Assembly (NCBI RefSeq): GCF_002975275.1
Contig: NZ_PCOQ01000005.1
Coordinates: 62,001 to 126,000, forward strand
Direction: 5' to 3'
Length of the DNA: 64,000 nucleotides
Source: Achromobacter sp. MYb9
GTDB taxonomy: Bacteria > Pseudomonadota > Gammaproteobacteria > Burkholderiales > Burkholderiaceae_B
In this document: in pieces, positions 39,586-48,793 of the stretch
Layout of the letters: each line of letters opens with the position of its first letter
How positions within the stretch are numbered: the stretch's first letter is position 1
The notes under the pieces: model-generated
Database searches by the model: none
Told to the model about the DNA's origin: nothing
Seen by the model: only the letters and a program-made list of their open reading frames with translations
Position numbers and translations under genes: made by a program

Positions 39586-41205
39586 ATGAAGAATCTGACA
39601 CTCCGCCAGCGCATCCTGGCCAGCTTCCTGGTCATTCTGGCCATCATGGCGTTGATGGTGGTGGTGGATTACCGGCGCTTGCTGCATGTCGAGGCGGAAG
39701 TCGCCATGATCAATACCGACGCGGTGCCGGGTATCTACTACAGCACCTCGATCCGGTCTTCATGGTTCGCGGGGTTCGTGGTGGTTCAGGACGCCTACAA
39801 CTCGGACACCGATCAAGAACGGCGCACCGCGTTGGAAGCGTTGCCCAAGAACGACCAGCAATTGGAAGAGAACATCGCGTCGTACCGCCGCACGATCTCG
39901 CGCGAGGACGATCGCACGATGTTCGAAGATTTCGAAAAGGAATTGCTGGAGTACAAGCATATTCGTACCGAAATCCTGGCGGGGGCCGCGGCCGGCGATG
40001 TGGCCCGCACGCAGGCGCGCATCAAGTCCGAGCTTCGGCCGGCTTTCTACAAGGGCCGCGACATCCTGGCCAAGATGGTGGCCGAAAACAAGAAGCAGGC
40101 GGACGAGGCCGCGGTCAGCATCCAGAACGCCGTGCAAACGGCCGAGGCCGGCATGCTGATTTCGCTGGCGCTGGCGATCGCCGCCGCCATCGTGTGCGGT
40201 TTTCTGCTGATGCGGGCCATCGCCAATCCGATGCGCGATATCGTCTCGACGCTGGAGTCCACCGGCGGGGGCGACCTGACCCGCCGCCTGTCGCTCGCGC
40301 GCAAGGATGAATTCAACGCCATTGAAACGGGTTTCAACGGCATGGTCGACGAGTTGAAGGGACTGGTGGGCAAGACGCAGCGATCGGCCGTGCAAGTGGC
40401 CACCTCGGTCACTGAAATCGCGGCGACGTCCAAGCAGCAGCAGGCCACGGCCTCCGAGGTGGCGGCCACCACGACCGAGATCGGCGCGACCTCCCGCGAG
40501 ATCTCGGCGACCTCGCGCGAACTGGTCCGCACCATGACCGAAGTGTCTGGCGCCGCCGAACAGACGGCTTCGCTGGCGGGCAGCGGCCAGGTCGGGCTGG
40601 CACGCATGGAAGACACCATGCGCAATGTGGTCGGCGCGGCGGGTTCGGTCAACGCCAAGCTGGCCATCCTGAACGAGAAGGCCAGCAATATCACGCAAGT
40701 GGTCACGACTATCACGAAAGTGGCGGACCAAACCAACCTGCTGTCGTTGAACGCGGCGATTGAAGCCGAGAAGGCGGGCGAGTATGGCCGCGGCTTCGTC
40801 GTGGTGGCGACCGAGATCCGCCGCCTGGCCGACCAGACCGCTGTCGCGACCTACGATATCGAGCAGATGGTGCGCGAGATCCAGTCGTCGGTGTCGGCGG
40901 GCGTGATGGGCATGGACAAGTTCTCTGAAGAAGTGCGCCGCGGCATGGCGGATATGCAGCAGGTGGGCGACCAGCTGTCGCAGATCATCCAGCAGGTGCA
41001 GACGCTGGCGCCGCGTGTGCAGATGGTCAACGAGGGCATGCAGGCGCAGGCGACCGGCGCCGAACAGATCAACCAGGCTTTGCAGCAACTGAGCGATGCC
41101 GCCCAGCAGACGGTGGAATCCCTGCGTCAGTCCAGCCTGGCCATCGAAGAATTGACGCTGGTCGCCAACGATCTGCGCAGTGGCGTGTCGCGCTTCAAGG
41201 TGTGA
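39586..41205 (+). CDS. wspA: WspA, surface-sensing methyl-accepting chemoreceptor
   Basis: The 539-residue product has TM1 at about residues 10-28 ([18 protein letters not shown]), a periplasmic four-helix domain to about 185, TM2 ([20 protein letters not shown]), HAMP, and a cytoplasmic signalling hairpin. The hairpin carries [20 protein letters not shown] and [20 protein letters not shown], characteristic of WspA rather than flagellar MCPs. It is the first gene of a seven-gene wsp operon. By established knowledge of Pseudomonas, WspA clusters respond to surface contact and activate the WspE kinase, raising c-di-GMP through WspR. Confidence 0.95.
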   Translation: MKNLTLRQRILASFLVILAIMALMVVVDYRRLLHVEAEVAMINTDAVPGIYYSTSIRSSWFAGFVVVQDAYNSDTDQERRTALEALPKNDQQLEENIASYRRTISREDDRTMFEDFEKELLEYKHIRTEILAGAAAGDVARTQARIKSELRPAFYKGRDILAKMVAENKKQADEAAVSIQNAVQTAEAGMLISLALAIAAAIVCGFLLMRAIANPMRDIVSTLESTGGGDLTRRLSLARKDEFNAIETGFNGMVDELKGLVGKTQRSAVQVATSVTEIAATSKQQQATASEVAATTTEIGATSREISATSRELVRTMTEVSGAAEQTASLAGSGQVGLARMEDTMRNVVGAAGSVNAKLAILNEKASNITQVVTTITKVADQTNLLSLNAAIEAEKAGEYGRGFVVVATEIRRLADQTAVATYDIEQMVREIQSSVSAGVMGMDKFSEEVRRGMADMQQVGDQLSQIIQQVQTLAPRVQMVNEGMQAQATGAEQINQALQQLSDAAQQTVESLRQSSLAIEELTLVANDLRSGVSRFKV

Positions 41206-41756
41206 ACCCCGCCATGGCAGCGCTTGCCCCTTCTTTATCCAAGCCGGACGCCGCGTTTGCGGCGGCCCGGCGGCTGTACCTGCTGTTTCGCATCGGCGAA
41301 GACCGCTATGCCCTGGATGCGGCGGATGTGGTCGAAGTGTTGGGCCTGCGCGCGTTCAAGCAGGTGCCGGGCACGCCGCCCTGGGTGGCCGGCATGCTTG
41401 ACCGGCGAGGCGTGCCTGTGCCGGTGATCGACATGAGCGCGCTGGCCGGCCGCGCAAGCGCGGTCATGGTGACCAGCACGCGTCTGGCGCTGGTGCGTTT
41501 TCGTCCTGATGCCGGCGGAGAAGGCCGTTTGCTGGGCCTGATCCTGGAACATGCGACCGAGACGGTCCATTACGACCCGGCGGCGTTCCGGCCATATGGT
41601 CTGGACAACGCTGGCGCGCCCTACCTGGGGCCCGTGTTGAGTGACGCCGGCGGCTTGGTGCAGGCCGTCAATGTGGGCGACCTGTTGCCGGCCTCGGTCC
41701 GGGCGCTGCTGTTCCCGCCCGTCGGCAGCGGCCAGGGCGGCGAGGCGTCGCCATGA
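41202..41756 (+). CDS. wspB: WspB, CheW-like scaffold protein
   Basis: GTG at 41202 overlaps the wspA stop (GTGA), giving 184 residues; ATG at 41214 is an alternative four codons in. The CheW fold is shown by [40 protein letters not shown] and the C-terminal [13 protein letters not shown]. It couples the WspA receptor to the WspE kinase. Its place between wspA and the CheR gene matches the P. aeruginosa order exactly. Confidence 0.92.
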   Translation: MNPAMAALAPSLSKPDAAFAAARRLYLLFRIGEDRYALDAADVVEVLGLRAFKQVPGTPPWVAGMLDRRGVPVPVIDMSALAGRASAVMVTSTRLALVRFRPDAGGEGRLLGLILEHATETVHYDPAAFRPYGLDNAGAPYLGPVLSDAGGLVQAVNVGDLLPASVRALLFPPVGSGQGGEASP

Positions 41757-43030
41757 CTCTGGTCGATGATTTCAGCGCCTTGCTCAAGCGCCAGATGGGG
41801 CTGGACAGCGGCTCCATCGGCAAGGCCGCGGTCGAACGCGCCGTGCGGCATCGCATGGGCGCCGTGAACGCGGCGGACGAACGCGATTACCTGATGCGGG
41901 TGCAGGCTTCGCCTGCCGAAATGCAGCAGTTGATCGAAGCCGTGATCGTGCCCGAAACCTGGTTTTTCCGGTATCCGGAATCGCTGGCCGCGATGGCGGC
42001 GTTGGCATGCGGACGTTTGTTTGCGGCGGACGTGGCCAACGACCAGGTGCTGCGAGTGCTGAGCGTGCCGTGTTCCAGTGGCGAAGAGCCGCATTCCATT
42101 GCCATGGCCTTGCTGGACGCCGGCGTCCCCGCCGCCCGCTTTCAGGTGGATGCCGTGGATATCAGCGAACGCATGGTCGAGTTCGCCCGGCGTGGCGTGT
42201 ACGGCCGCAATTCCTTTCGGGGCGACGATCTGACGTATCGCGATCGCCATTTCACCGAGACCCCCGACGGTTATCAGCTGTCGGCGCTGGCGCGGGAACG
42301 GGTGCGCATCCAGCAGGGCAATCTGTTCGACCCCAATTTGCTGTTGGGCGCCGCGCCCTATGACTTCGTGTTTTGCCGCAATTTGCTGATCTACTTTGAT
42401 GCGGCTACGCAGGAACGCGCGGTACAAGTGCTGCGGCGCTTCACACGCGGCGATGGCGTGCTTTTCGTGGGGCCCGCCGAGACCAGCTTGATGACGGCGC
42501 GCCGGCTGCCCGCCGTACCGATCGCGCGGTCGTTCGCCTTTTCGGCGCAAGCGATGCCGCCGCCCGCGGCGACCTATTCGCCGCCTAAGCCCATCGTGCA
42601 CGCCTGGACGCCGCCACGGCGGCCGGTCGCGCAGCCGCCGGCAGCGCGCCTGCCGTTGCCGCACGCGGCCATTGCCCCGGCCTTCGCCACGCCCGAGCCC
42701 GCGCCCCCCACGGGCAGCGCCGCTGCGGCTTTGCGCAAGATCGAGGCGTTGGCCGACCAGGGGCGCGTGGGGGATGCGCTGGCCCAGTGTCGCGCACACC
42801 TTGAAGTTCATGGCGCCAGCGCCGATGCACTGCATCTGATGGGTCTGCTGCAGGACGCGGCGGGCGACGCGCGCGAGGCGCAGGCGGCCTACCGCAAGGC
42901 GTTGTACCTGGACCCGACACACCGCGAAGCGTTGCTGCATCTGGCCGCGCTGATTGCGTCGGCGGGCGACGTGGAAGGCGCCCGCCGCCTGCAAGCGCGC
43001 GCGGCGCGACAGGAGGCCCGACGTGAATGA
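41753..43030 (+). CDS. wspC: WspC, CheR-type methyltransferase with C-terminal TPR
   Basis: ATG at 41753 overlaps the wspB stop. The 425-residue product has the CheR N-domain, then the SAM-binding domain (RVLSVPCSSGEEPHSIAMAL, VDAVDISERMVEFARRGVYG, YDFVFCRNLLIYFD). A Pro/Ala-rich linker (about residues 265-325) leads to a tetratricopeptide-like segment (LHLMGLLQDAAGDAREAQAA, YRKALYLDPTHREALLHLA). It methylates glutamates on WspA using S-adenosylmethionine, opposing WspF. The linker plus TPR is typical of WspC and absent from E. coli CheR. Confidence 0.94.
   Translation: MTLVDDFSALLKRQMGLDSGSIGKAAVERAVRHRMGAVNAADERDYLMRVQASPAEMQQLIEAVIVPETWFFRYPESLAAMAALACGRLFAADVANDQVLRVLSVPCSSGEEPHSIAMALLDAGVPAARFQVDAVDISERMVEFARRGVYGRNSFRGDDLTYRDRHFTETPDGYQLSALARERVRIQQGNLFDPNLLLGAAPYDFVFCRNLLIYFDAATQERAVQVLRRFTRGDGVLFVGPAETSLMTARRLPAVPIARSFAFSAQAMPPPAATYSPPKPIVHAWTPPRRPVAQPPAARLPLPHAAIAPAFATPEPAPPTGSAAAALRKIEALADQGRVGDALAQCRAHLEVHGASADALHLMGLLQDAAGDAREAQAAYRKALYLDPTHREALLHLAALIASAGDVEGARRLQARAARQEARRE
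43011..43016 (+). promoter_or_regulatory. Consensus Shine-Dalgarno deciding the wspD GTG start
   Basis: AGGAGG lies six bases before GTG 43023, inside the end of wspC. It fixes the wspD start against the much longer open frame upstream. Confidence 0.8.
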
Positions 43031-43682
43031 GTCCATTGCGCTGCTGTCCGATGTGGACGACTGCTGGAACCGCATCGGGATCCGGGGCGACAAAAGTTGC
43101 GGGCAGCTGCCCGGGCATGTGCATTGCCGAAATTGTCCGGTCTACGCGGCAGCGGCCAAACGCATCCTGGACCGGCTGCCGCCCCAGACGGACGTGCAGG
43201 ATCATGAACCGGAAGCCGTCCAGGGCACGCAGTTGTCGTCGCTGCTGGTGTTCCGCCTGGGCCGGGAGTGGCTGGGGCTGCCCACGCGGGCGCTGGACGA
43301 AGTGGCCGGCACGCGCCCCGTGCTGACGCTGCCGCATCGCCGTGATCCGGCCGTGATGGGGGTGACCAACGTGCGCGGCACGCTGACCGTCTGTGTTTCG
43401 CTGGCGCGCCTGTTGGGCCTTGACGCCGCGGTGGCGGACACGCGCGAACGGGCTGCGGCCCGCATGCTGATTTTCGGTGGCGCCGGTCGCGCGCTGGTGC
43501 TGCCGGTGGATGAAGTGGAAGGCATCCATGCCGTTGACCTCGAGGCGCTGGAACCATTGCCGGCAACCGTGGAGGGCGCAACCTTGAAGTATTCGCGCGG
43601 CTTGGCCCGCTGCGGTAGCCGCAGCGTGGGCGTATTGGACGAAAATCTCCTGATGCAAGCTCTGGAACGGAGTCTGGCGTGA
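43023..43682 (+). CDS. wspD: WspD, CheW-like scaffold with N-terminal cysteine cluster
   Basis: GTG at 43023 overlaps wspC by 8 nt. The 219-residue product has a short N-terminal extension with four cysteines, Cys14, Cys26, Cys35 and Cys38 (DDCWNRIGIRGDKSCGQLPG, HVHCRNCPVY), then a CheW domain (LLVFRLGREWLGLPTRALDE, MGVTNVRGTLTVCVSLARLL, LVLPVDEVEGIHAVD). It is the second adaptor of the Wsp signalling array. The cysteine cluster looks like a metal-binding or Fe-S motif. I know it as a feature of WspD proteins, but no function is established to my knowledge. Confidence 0.93.
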   Translation: MNESIALLSDVDDCWNRIGIRGDKSCGQLPGHVHCRNCPVYAAAAKRILDRLPPQTDVQDHEPEAVQGTQLSSLLVFRLGREWLGLPTRALDEVAGTRPVLTLPHRRDPAVMGVTNVRGTLTVCVSLARLLGLDAAVADTRERAAARMLIFGGAGRALVLPVDEVEGIHAVDLEALEPLPATVEGATLKYSRGLARCGSRSVGVLDENLLMQALERSLA

Positions 43683-45979
43683 ATCCGGATGAGATGCGCG
43701 ACGCGTCGCTGCTAGAGCTGTTCCAGCTCGAAACCCGCACGCAGGTGCAGGTGCTGAACAACGGTTTGCTTGCGCTGGAGCACGACCCGACATCGGCGGC
43801 TCATCTGGAAGCCTGCATGCGCGCGGCGCATTCGCTGAAGGGCGCGGCCCGCATCGTGGACCTGCACCCGGCGGTGCGCATCGCGCATGCCATGGAAGAC
43901 TGCCTGGTGGCCGCCCAGGAAGGGCGCTTGCGCTTGCAGGCGACCGACATCGATGCCCTGCTGTTGGGCACGGACTTGCTGCAGCGCGTGGCCACGCCGG
44001 GCGTCGAACTGGGGGGCGAGATCGACGAACTGGTCGTCCGCCTGAGCAGCGCGCCCAACGCGCCGCCCGCCGTGCCGCCGCGTCCAGCGCGACCTTCTGA
44101 TTTCCTGCCACCGATTCACCGGCCCGACGATCCGCCGCCTGTGCCGTCCACGCCGCAGCCTGCGGCGGTCAGGTCCGCCATGCCGCCGCAGGCGATGGTG
44201 CGCCGGAGTTCGGACCAAGGCATATCCGAAGGCGAGCGCGTTTTGCGGGTGACTGCGGACACGCTGAATAAGCTGTTGGGCCTGTCCAGCGAAACCCTGG
44301 TGGAGTCGCACTGGATTGGCCCCTTCGGCGCGTCGATGCTGCGTCTGCGGCGCATGCAGTCCGGCGCGGCGCAAGCGCTTGACGGGGTGCGCGCGGCGTT
44401 GGCCGGCCAACAGGTGGACGCGCGCGTCCAGGCCGCGCTGGACGACGCCCAACGCATTGTCGCGGAGTGCCAGCAAGAGCTTGTGCAGCGCACGAACGAG
44501 GTCGATGAGTTTGGATGGCGCATGAGCCATCTGGCGAAGCGTCTGTACGACACGGCGCTGGCTTGCCGCATGCGGCCTTTCGGCGACGGGCTGGCCGGCA
44601 TGGCTCGCATGGTCCGGGACCTGGGCCGTTCGCTGGGCAAGCAGGTGCGGCTGGAAATCGAAGGCGACGCGACGCAGGTGGACCGGGACATCCTGGAAAA
44701 ACTGGATGCGCCCCTGATGCATCTGCTGCGCAATGCCGTGGACCACGGCATTGAAATGCCGATGGACCGCATGGATGCCGGCAAGTCGCCGGAAGGTTTG
44801 ATCAAGCTGTCGGCGCGCCATGCGGCCGGCATGCTGCTGATAGAACTGAGCGATGACGGGGCGGGCATTTCGCTGGATCGCCTGCGCGTCGAAGTCGTGC
44901 AGCGCAAGCTGACGAACGCCGAAACCGCGGCCCGGCTGAGCGAGGCCGAACTGCTGGAGTTCCTGTTCCTGTCAGGCTTCAGCACGCGCGGCGAAGTCAC
45001 CGAAATCTCGGGCCGCGGCGTGGGCCTGGACGTGGTGCAAACCATGGTGAGGCAGTTGCGCGGCGCCGTGCGCATTCATCAGACGTCCGGGCAGGGCACG
45101 CGTTTCGTGCTGGAAATGCCTTTGTCGCTGTCGGTGGTGCGCAGTTTGCTGGTCGAGGTGCAGGGCGATATCTACGCGTTTCCGCTTGCCTATGTCAGCC
45201 ATGCTTTGCAGGTTCGCTCGGAAGACATCGAGCAACTGGAAGGCCACCAGCATTTCCGTTTCATGGACAGGCAGATCGGCCTGGTGTCGGCACGCCAGAT
45301 TCTGCGCGCCGGCGAGCCGGCGCCGTCGGCGGAATCGGTGGCCGTCGTGGTCGTGGGCGACCACGACAAGCTTTACGGGATCACCGTGGACCGCTACGTC
45401 GGCGAGCGCACCCTGGTGGTGCAGCCGCTGGACTCGCGCCTGGGCAAGGTGCAGGATGTGATGGCCGGCGCCCTGATGGACGACGGCACGCCGCTATTGA
45501 TCCTGGACGTCGAAGACATGCTGATGTCGGTCCAGAAGCTGATCGAAGGCGGACGCCTGACGCGCGTGGACGGCGGGGGGGCGGTCATTGAGGCGCGCCG
45601 CCGCAAGCGTGTGTTGGTGGTGGACGATTCCCTGACGGTGCGCGAGCTGGAACGAAAACTGCTGTTGAACCGCGGGTTCGAAGTGGCGGTGGCGGTGGAC
45701 GGCATGGATGGCTGGAACATGCTGCGCGGCGAAGATTTCGACCTGGTCGTGACCGACGTCGACATGCCTCGCATGGACGGCATCGAACTGGTTTCCCGGA
45801 TCAAGGCGGACCCCAGATTGCAAAGCCTGCCGGTGATGGTGGTGTCGTACAAGGACCGTGAAGAAGACCGGCGGCGCGGCCTGGATGCCGGCGCCGACTA
45901 CTACCTGGCCAAGGGCAGCTTCCATGACGATGCGCTGCTTGATGCCGTCGAAGACTTGATCGGAAAGGCACTCACGTGA
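43679..45979 (+). CDS. wspE: WspE, hybrid CheA-type histidine kinase with receiver domain
   Basis: GTG at 43679 overlaps the wspD stop. The 766-residue product has an HPt domain with phospho-acceptor His51 (AAHSLKGAARIVD), a Pro-rich linker (about 125-180), dimerisation and ATPase domains (LRNAVDHGIEMP N-box, DDGAGI G-box, ISGRGVGLDVVQTMV), a CheW-like regulatory domain (SVVRSLLVEVQGDIYAFPLA), and a C-terminal receiver with Asp693 in VTDVDMPRMDGIEL. It phosphorylates WspR and WspF. The receiver fused to the kinase is the normal WspE layout. Confidence 0.95.
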   Translation: MNPDEMRDASLLELFQLETRTQVQVLNNGLLALEHDPTSAAHLEACMRAAHSLKGAARIVDLHPAVRIAHAMEDCLVAAQEGRLRLQATDIDALLLGTDLLQRVATPGVELGGEIDELVVRLSSAPNAPPAVPPRPARPSDFLPPIHRPDDPPPVPSTPQPAAVRSAMPPQAMVRRSSDQGISEGERVLRVTADTLNKLLGLSSETLVESHWIGPFGASMLRLRRMQSGAAQALDGVRAALAGQQVDARVQAALDDAQRIVAECQQELVQRTNEVDEFGWRMSHLAKRLYDTALACRMRPFGDGLAGMARMVRDLGRSLGKQVRLEIEGDATQVDRDILEKLDAPLMHLLRNAVDHGIEMPMDRMDAGKSPEGLIKLSARHAAGMLLIELSDDGAGISLDRLRVEVVQRKLTNAETAARLSEAELLEFLFLSGFSTRGEVTEISGRGVGLDVVQTMVRQLRGAVRIHQTSGQGTRFVLEMPLSLSVVRSLLVEVQGDIYAFPLAYVSHALQVRSEDIEQLEGHQHFRFMDRQIGLVSARQILRAGEPAPSAESVAVVVVGDHDKLYGITVDRYVGERTLVVQPLDSRLGKVQDVMAGALMDDGTPLLILDVEDMLMSVQKLIEGGRLTRVDGGGAVIEARRRKRVLVVDDSLTVRELERKLLLNRGFEVAVAVDGMDGWNMLRGEDFDLVVTDVDMPRMDGIELVSRIKADPRLQSLPVMVVSYKDREEDRRRGLDAGADYYLAKGSFHDDALLDAVEDLIGKALT

Positions 45980-46986
45980 GAATCGGGATCGTCAACGACC
46001 TTCAAATGGCGGTCGAGATCATGCGGCGCGCGATTGCGCTGGAGCCAGGGCTGGAAATCGCCTGGGTGGCGTCCGACGGCGAACAGGCCGTGGCGCTGTG
46101 CGCCCGGGATCGGCCCGACGTGGTGCTGATGGATTTGATCATGCCCGTCATGGACGGGGTCGAGGCCACGCGCCGCATCATGGCGGAGTCACCGTGCGCC
46201 ATCGTCGTCGTGACGGCCGATGTGGCCCGGCATACGGCGCGCGTATTCGACGCGATGGGGCATGGCGCGCTGGACGCGGTGGATACACCGGTGGTGGGCG
46301 ATGCCGACATGCGCACCGCTGCGGCGCCGCTGTTGCGCAAGATCCGCAATATCGGCTGGTTGATCGGCCGCTACGGCAATCGTCCGGCGTTGAGCCCCGT
46401 GGATACGCTGACGCCCCGGCCCACCTCGCAGCGTTTGCTGGTGATTGGCGCCTCGGCGGGCGGCCCGGCGACGCTGGCGCAGTTGCTGCGCGACCTACCG
46501 CTGGATTTCCCTGCCGGGATCGTGCTGGTACAGCATGTGGACGCCTCGTTCGCGGCGGGTATGGCGGATTGGCTGAATGATCAGGTACTGTTGCCGGTAC
46601 GGCTGGTGCGCGAAGGCGAACGGCCGCTGCCCGGGCAGATACTGCTGGCGGGCACCGATGACCATCTGCATTTGCTGGCTGATGGCACGCTGCGCTACAC
46701 CGAAGAGCCGAAGGAAAGCCTGTACCGGCCATCCATCGACGTGTTTTTTCACAGCGTGGCGCAACATTGGCGCGGTACCGCGGTGGGCGTGTTGCTCACC
46801 GGCATGGGGCAGGATGGGGCGCGCGGCTTGAAGGCCATGCGCGAACGCGGATGCCTCACCATCGCGCAAGACCAGGCCACCAGCGCCGTGTACGGCATGC
46901 CCAAAGCGGCCGCCGCCATGCAGGCGGCCGTGGAAATCAGACCATTGAATCAGATCGCTCCCCGCTTGGTCCAGGCGTTTGCCTGA
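45976..46986 (+). CDS. wspF: WspF, CheB-type methylesterase response regulator
   Basis: GTG at 45976 overlaps the wspE stop. The 336-residue product has a receiver with Asp53 (VVLMDLIMPVMDGVEA) and a CheB methylesterase domain whose triad is visible as Ser in VIGASAGGPATLAQL, His in VLVQHVDASFAAG and Asp in LLTGMGQDGARGL. It removes methyl groups from WspA and resets the system. In Pseudomonas, loss of wspF locks WspR on and gives wrinkly biofilm colonies. Here the gene appears intact. Confidence 0.95.
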   Translation: MRIGIVNDLQMAVEIMRRAIALEPGLEIAWVASDGEQAVALCARDRPDVVLMDLIMPVMDGVEATRRIMAESPCAIVVVTADVARHTARVFDAMGHGALDAVDTPVVGDADMRTAAAPLLRKIRNIGWLIGRYGNRPALSPVDTLTPRPTSQRLLVIGASAGGPATLAQLLRDLPLDFPAGIVLVQHVDASFAAGMADWLNDQVLLPVRLVREGERPLPGQILLAGTDDHLHLLADGTLRYTEEPKESLYRPSIDVFFHSVAQHWRGTAVGVLLTGMGQDGARGLKAMRERGCLTIAQDQATSAVYGMPKAAAAMQAAVEIRPLNQIAPRLVQAFA

Positions 46987-47019
46987 GCGGGCTGACATTG
47001 GCAGACATCAAGGATCACT

Positions 47020-48048
47020 ATGCACCCTCCCATTGACAGCTCGGCTTCCGCGGACCTGAATTCGCATGCGGCCATGGTGCTGCTCGTCGACGACCAGGTG
47101 ATGGTTGGCGAAGCGATCAGGCGAGCGCTGGCCACGGAGGGCAATATTGACTTTCACTATTGCTCAGACCCCTACAAGGCGCTTACGGTGGCGATCCAGA
47201 CGCGGCCCACCGTCATCCTGCAAGATCTGGTGCTGCCGGGCGTGGACGGCTTGAGCCTGGTGCAGGAGTACCGCGCCCACCCCGTCACGCGCGACATCCC
47301 GATCATCGTGCTGTCCACCAAGGAAGATCCGGCGATCAAGAGCGCGGCCTTCGCGGCGGGCGCCAATGACTATCTGGTGAAGCTGCCCGATTCCATCGAA
47401 CTGGTGGCGCGCATTCGCTACCACTCACGGTCGTATCTGGCGCTGGTGCAGCGTGACGAGGCTTATCAGGCCTTGCGCCAGAGCCAGCAGCAGTTGCTGG
47501 AAAGCAATATGGAATTGCGCCGCCTGACAAACTCCGACGGTTTGACCGGTCTGGGCAACCGCCGCTATTTCGACGAATACCTGAACGCGGAATGGCAGCG
47601 CGCGCGTCGCGACGGCCGCGAGATCAGCATGTTGATGATCGACGTGGACCACTTCAAGTCCTACAACGATACCTACGGCCACATCGCGGGCGACGAAGCA
47701 CTCAAGCGTGTGGCCAACACCATTTTCGCCAGCTGCGACCGGTCTACCGACCTGGCGGCGCGATTCGGCGGGGAAGAGTTCGCGCTGGTGCTGCCGGGCA
47801 CGCCGGCCGGCAGCGCAAGGCTGGCCGCCGAGAAGCTGCGCCGCGCCGTCGAAGCCATGCAGATTCCGCAGAAGGACACGGGCTCTGGGTGCTGGCTGAC
47901 GGTCAGCATTGGCACCGCCACGGCCGTGCCGGCGGGGGAGCAGCCGTGCACCGACCTGATCCTGGTGGCCGACCGGGGGCTGTACCAGGCCAAGCGCCAG
48001 GGGCGCAATCGCGTCGTGCCGGGCCAGATGCCGTCCGCGACGGAGTAG
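47020..48048 (+). CDS. wspR: WspR, receiver-GGDEF diguanylate cyclase
   Basis: The 342-residue product has a receiver with phospho-acceptor Asp69 ([13 protein letters not shown]), a linker helix ([20 protein letters not shown]), and a GGDEF domain with active-site GGEEF at 250-254. RSTD five residues before it is an RxxD inhibitory I-site. It makes c-di-GMP from two GTP when phosphorylated by WspE. The start lies 33 nt after the wspF stop, the only real gap in the operon. It completes wspABCDEFR. Confidence 0.96.
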   Translation: MHPPIDSSASADLNSHAAMVLLVDDQVMVGEAIRRALATEGNIDFHYCSDPYKALTVAIQTRPTVILQDLVLPGVDGLSLVQEYRAHPVTRDIPIIVLSTKEDPAIKSAAFAAGANDYLVKLPDSIELVARIRYHSRSYLALVQRDEAYQALRQSQQQLLESNMELRRLTNSDGLTGLGNRRYFDEYLNAEWQRARRDGREISMLMIDVDHFKSYNDTYGHIAGDEALKRVANTIFASCDRSTDLAARFGGEEFALVLPGTPAGSARLAAEKLRRAVEAMQIPQKDTGSGCWLTVSIGTATAVPAGEQPCTDLILVADRGLYQAKRQGRNRVVPGQMPSATE

Positions 48049-48074
48049 GCCGGCGGCCGGCAGTGGGCCGGCAG

Positions 48075-48098
48075 GGGCGGCGTCCCGATGCGCCGCCC
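48075..48098. terminator. GC hairpin between wspR and the convergent Lrp-type gene
   Basis: GGGCGGCG (48075-48082) and CGCCGCCC (48091-48098) pair perfectly around an 8-nt loop in the 86-bp convergent gap. There is no T-run, so it is only a candidate. Confidence 0.4.
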
Positions 48099-48134
48099 GA
48101 CCTGTTGCCGCGCTCGGCGCCAAACCGGCGAGAT

Positions 48135-48614
48135 CTACAGATGCAGTTTGGTCGACGACTTCACTTCATGCATCGACAGCGTGCTTAGCAGTTCCTTCAC
48201 GCCGGGCAGCGTCCGCAGGCGGTTGCGCACGAACTCGGAATAGGCATCGAAGTCGCGCGCCACGATGTGCAGCAGGTAGTCGTGCTGCCCGGTCGTGTTA
48301 TGGCAGGCCAGCACCTCAGGCATGGCGGCAACAGAGGCCTCGAACGCGTGGCACAGTTTTTCCGTGTGGTTTTCCAGCGAAATGCTGACGAACGCCACCA
48401 CCCCCATCCCCAGCGCGCGACGGTCAAGAATGGCCTGGTATCCGCGAATGACGCCCGACGTTTCCAGCCGCTTCAACCGTTTCCAACAAGGCGATGCCGA
48501 CAGCGAGACGCGCTCGGCCAGTTCCGCATTGCTGACGCGACCATCTTCTTGAAGGATTTTCATGATTTTCCAATCGATCGCGTCAAGTTGATGTAACAAA
48601 GCAGTGTCTTTCAT
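48135..48614 (-). CDS. Lrp/AsnC-family transcriptional regulator
   Basis: ATG at 48614 (MKDTALLHQLDAIDWKIMKI) is preferred; the open frame upstream would run through an inverted repeat that looks like an operator. The 159-residue product has the Lrp helix-turn-helix (LQEDGRVSNAELAERVSLSA, SPCWKRLKRLETSGVIRGYQ) and the RAM ligand domain (VLACHNTTGQHDYLLHIVAR). It is divergent from a Cys/Met PLP enzyme, the arrangement known for mdeR/mdeA in Pseudomonas putida. It likely senses an amino acid and controls that gene. Confidence 0.92.
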   Translation of the reverse strand: MKDTALLHQLDAIDWKIMKILQEDGRVSNAELAERVSLSASPCWKRLKRLETSGVIRGYQAILDRRALGMGVVAFVSISLENHTEKLCHAFEASVAAMPEVLACHNTTGQHDYLLHIVARDFDAYSEFVRNRLRTLPGVKELLSTLSMHEVKSSTKLHL

Positions 48615-48628
48615 GGATAGGCTATAGC

Positions 48629-48645
48629 GGGAAACAATATTTCCC
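48629..48645. promoter_or_regulatory. Lrp-type operator candidate
   Basis: GGGAAA-CAATA-TTTCCC is a perfect inverted repeat with an AT-rich centre, 15 nt upstream of the chosen Lrp-type start and in the divergent region shared with the PLP enzyme. Size and symmetry fit Lrp/AsnC sites. Confidence 0.5.
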
Positions 48646-48793
48646 ATTATCGCAGTCCTGTGATTGAAATGAAAAGAATATTGGCCCGGCCTGCGCCCAT
48701 ACTCCAAGACATCCCGCGGCGGCCGGCGCTATCGTCTTCGAATGCGAAACGCGCCTGCCCGGTCGGCCGGTACTCCAGAGCAAGAGGCACCCC

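Noticed and set aside
42585-44111. 508-codon minus-strand frame across wspC-wspE
   Set aside because: It covers the antisense of three established Wsp genes and shows low-complexity Pro/Arg/Ala sequence.
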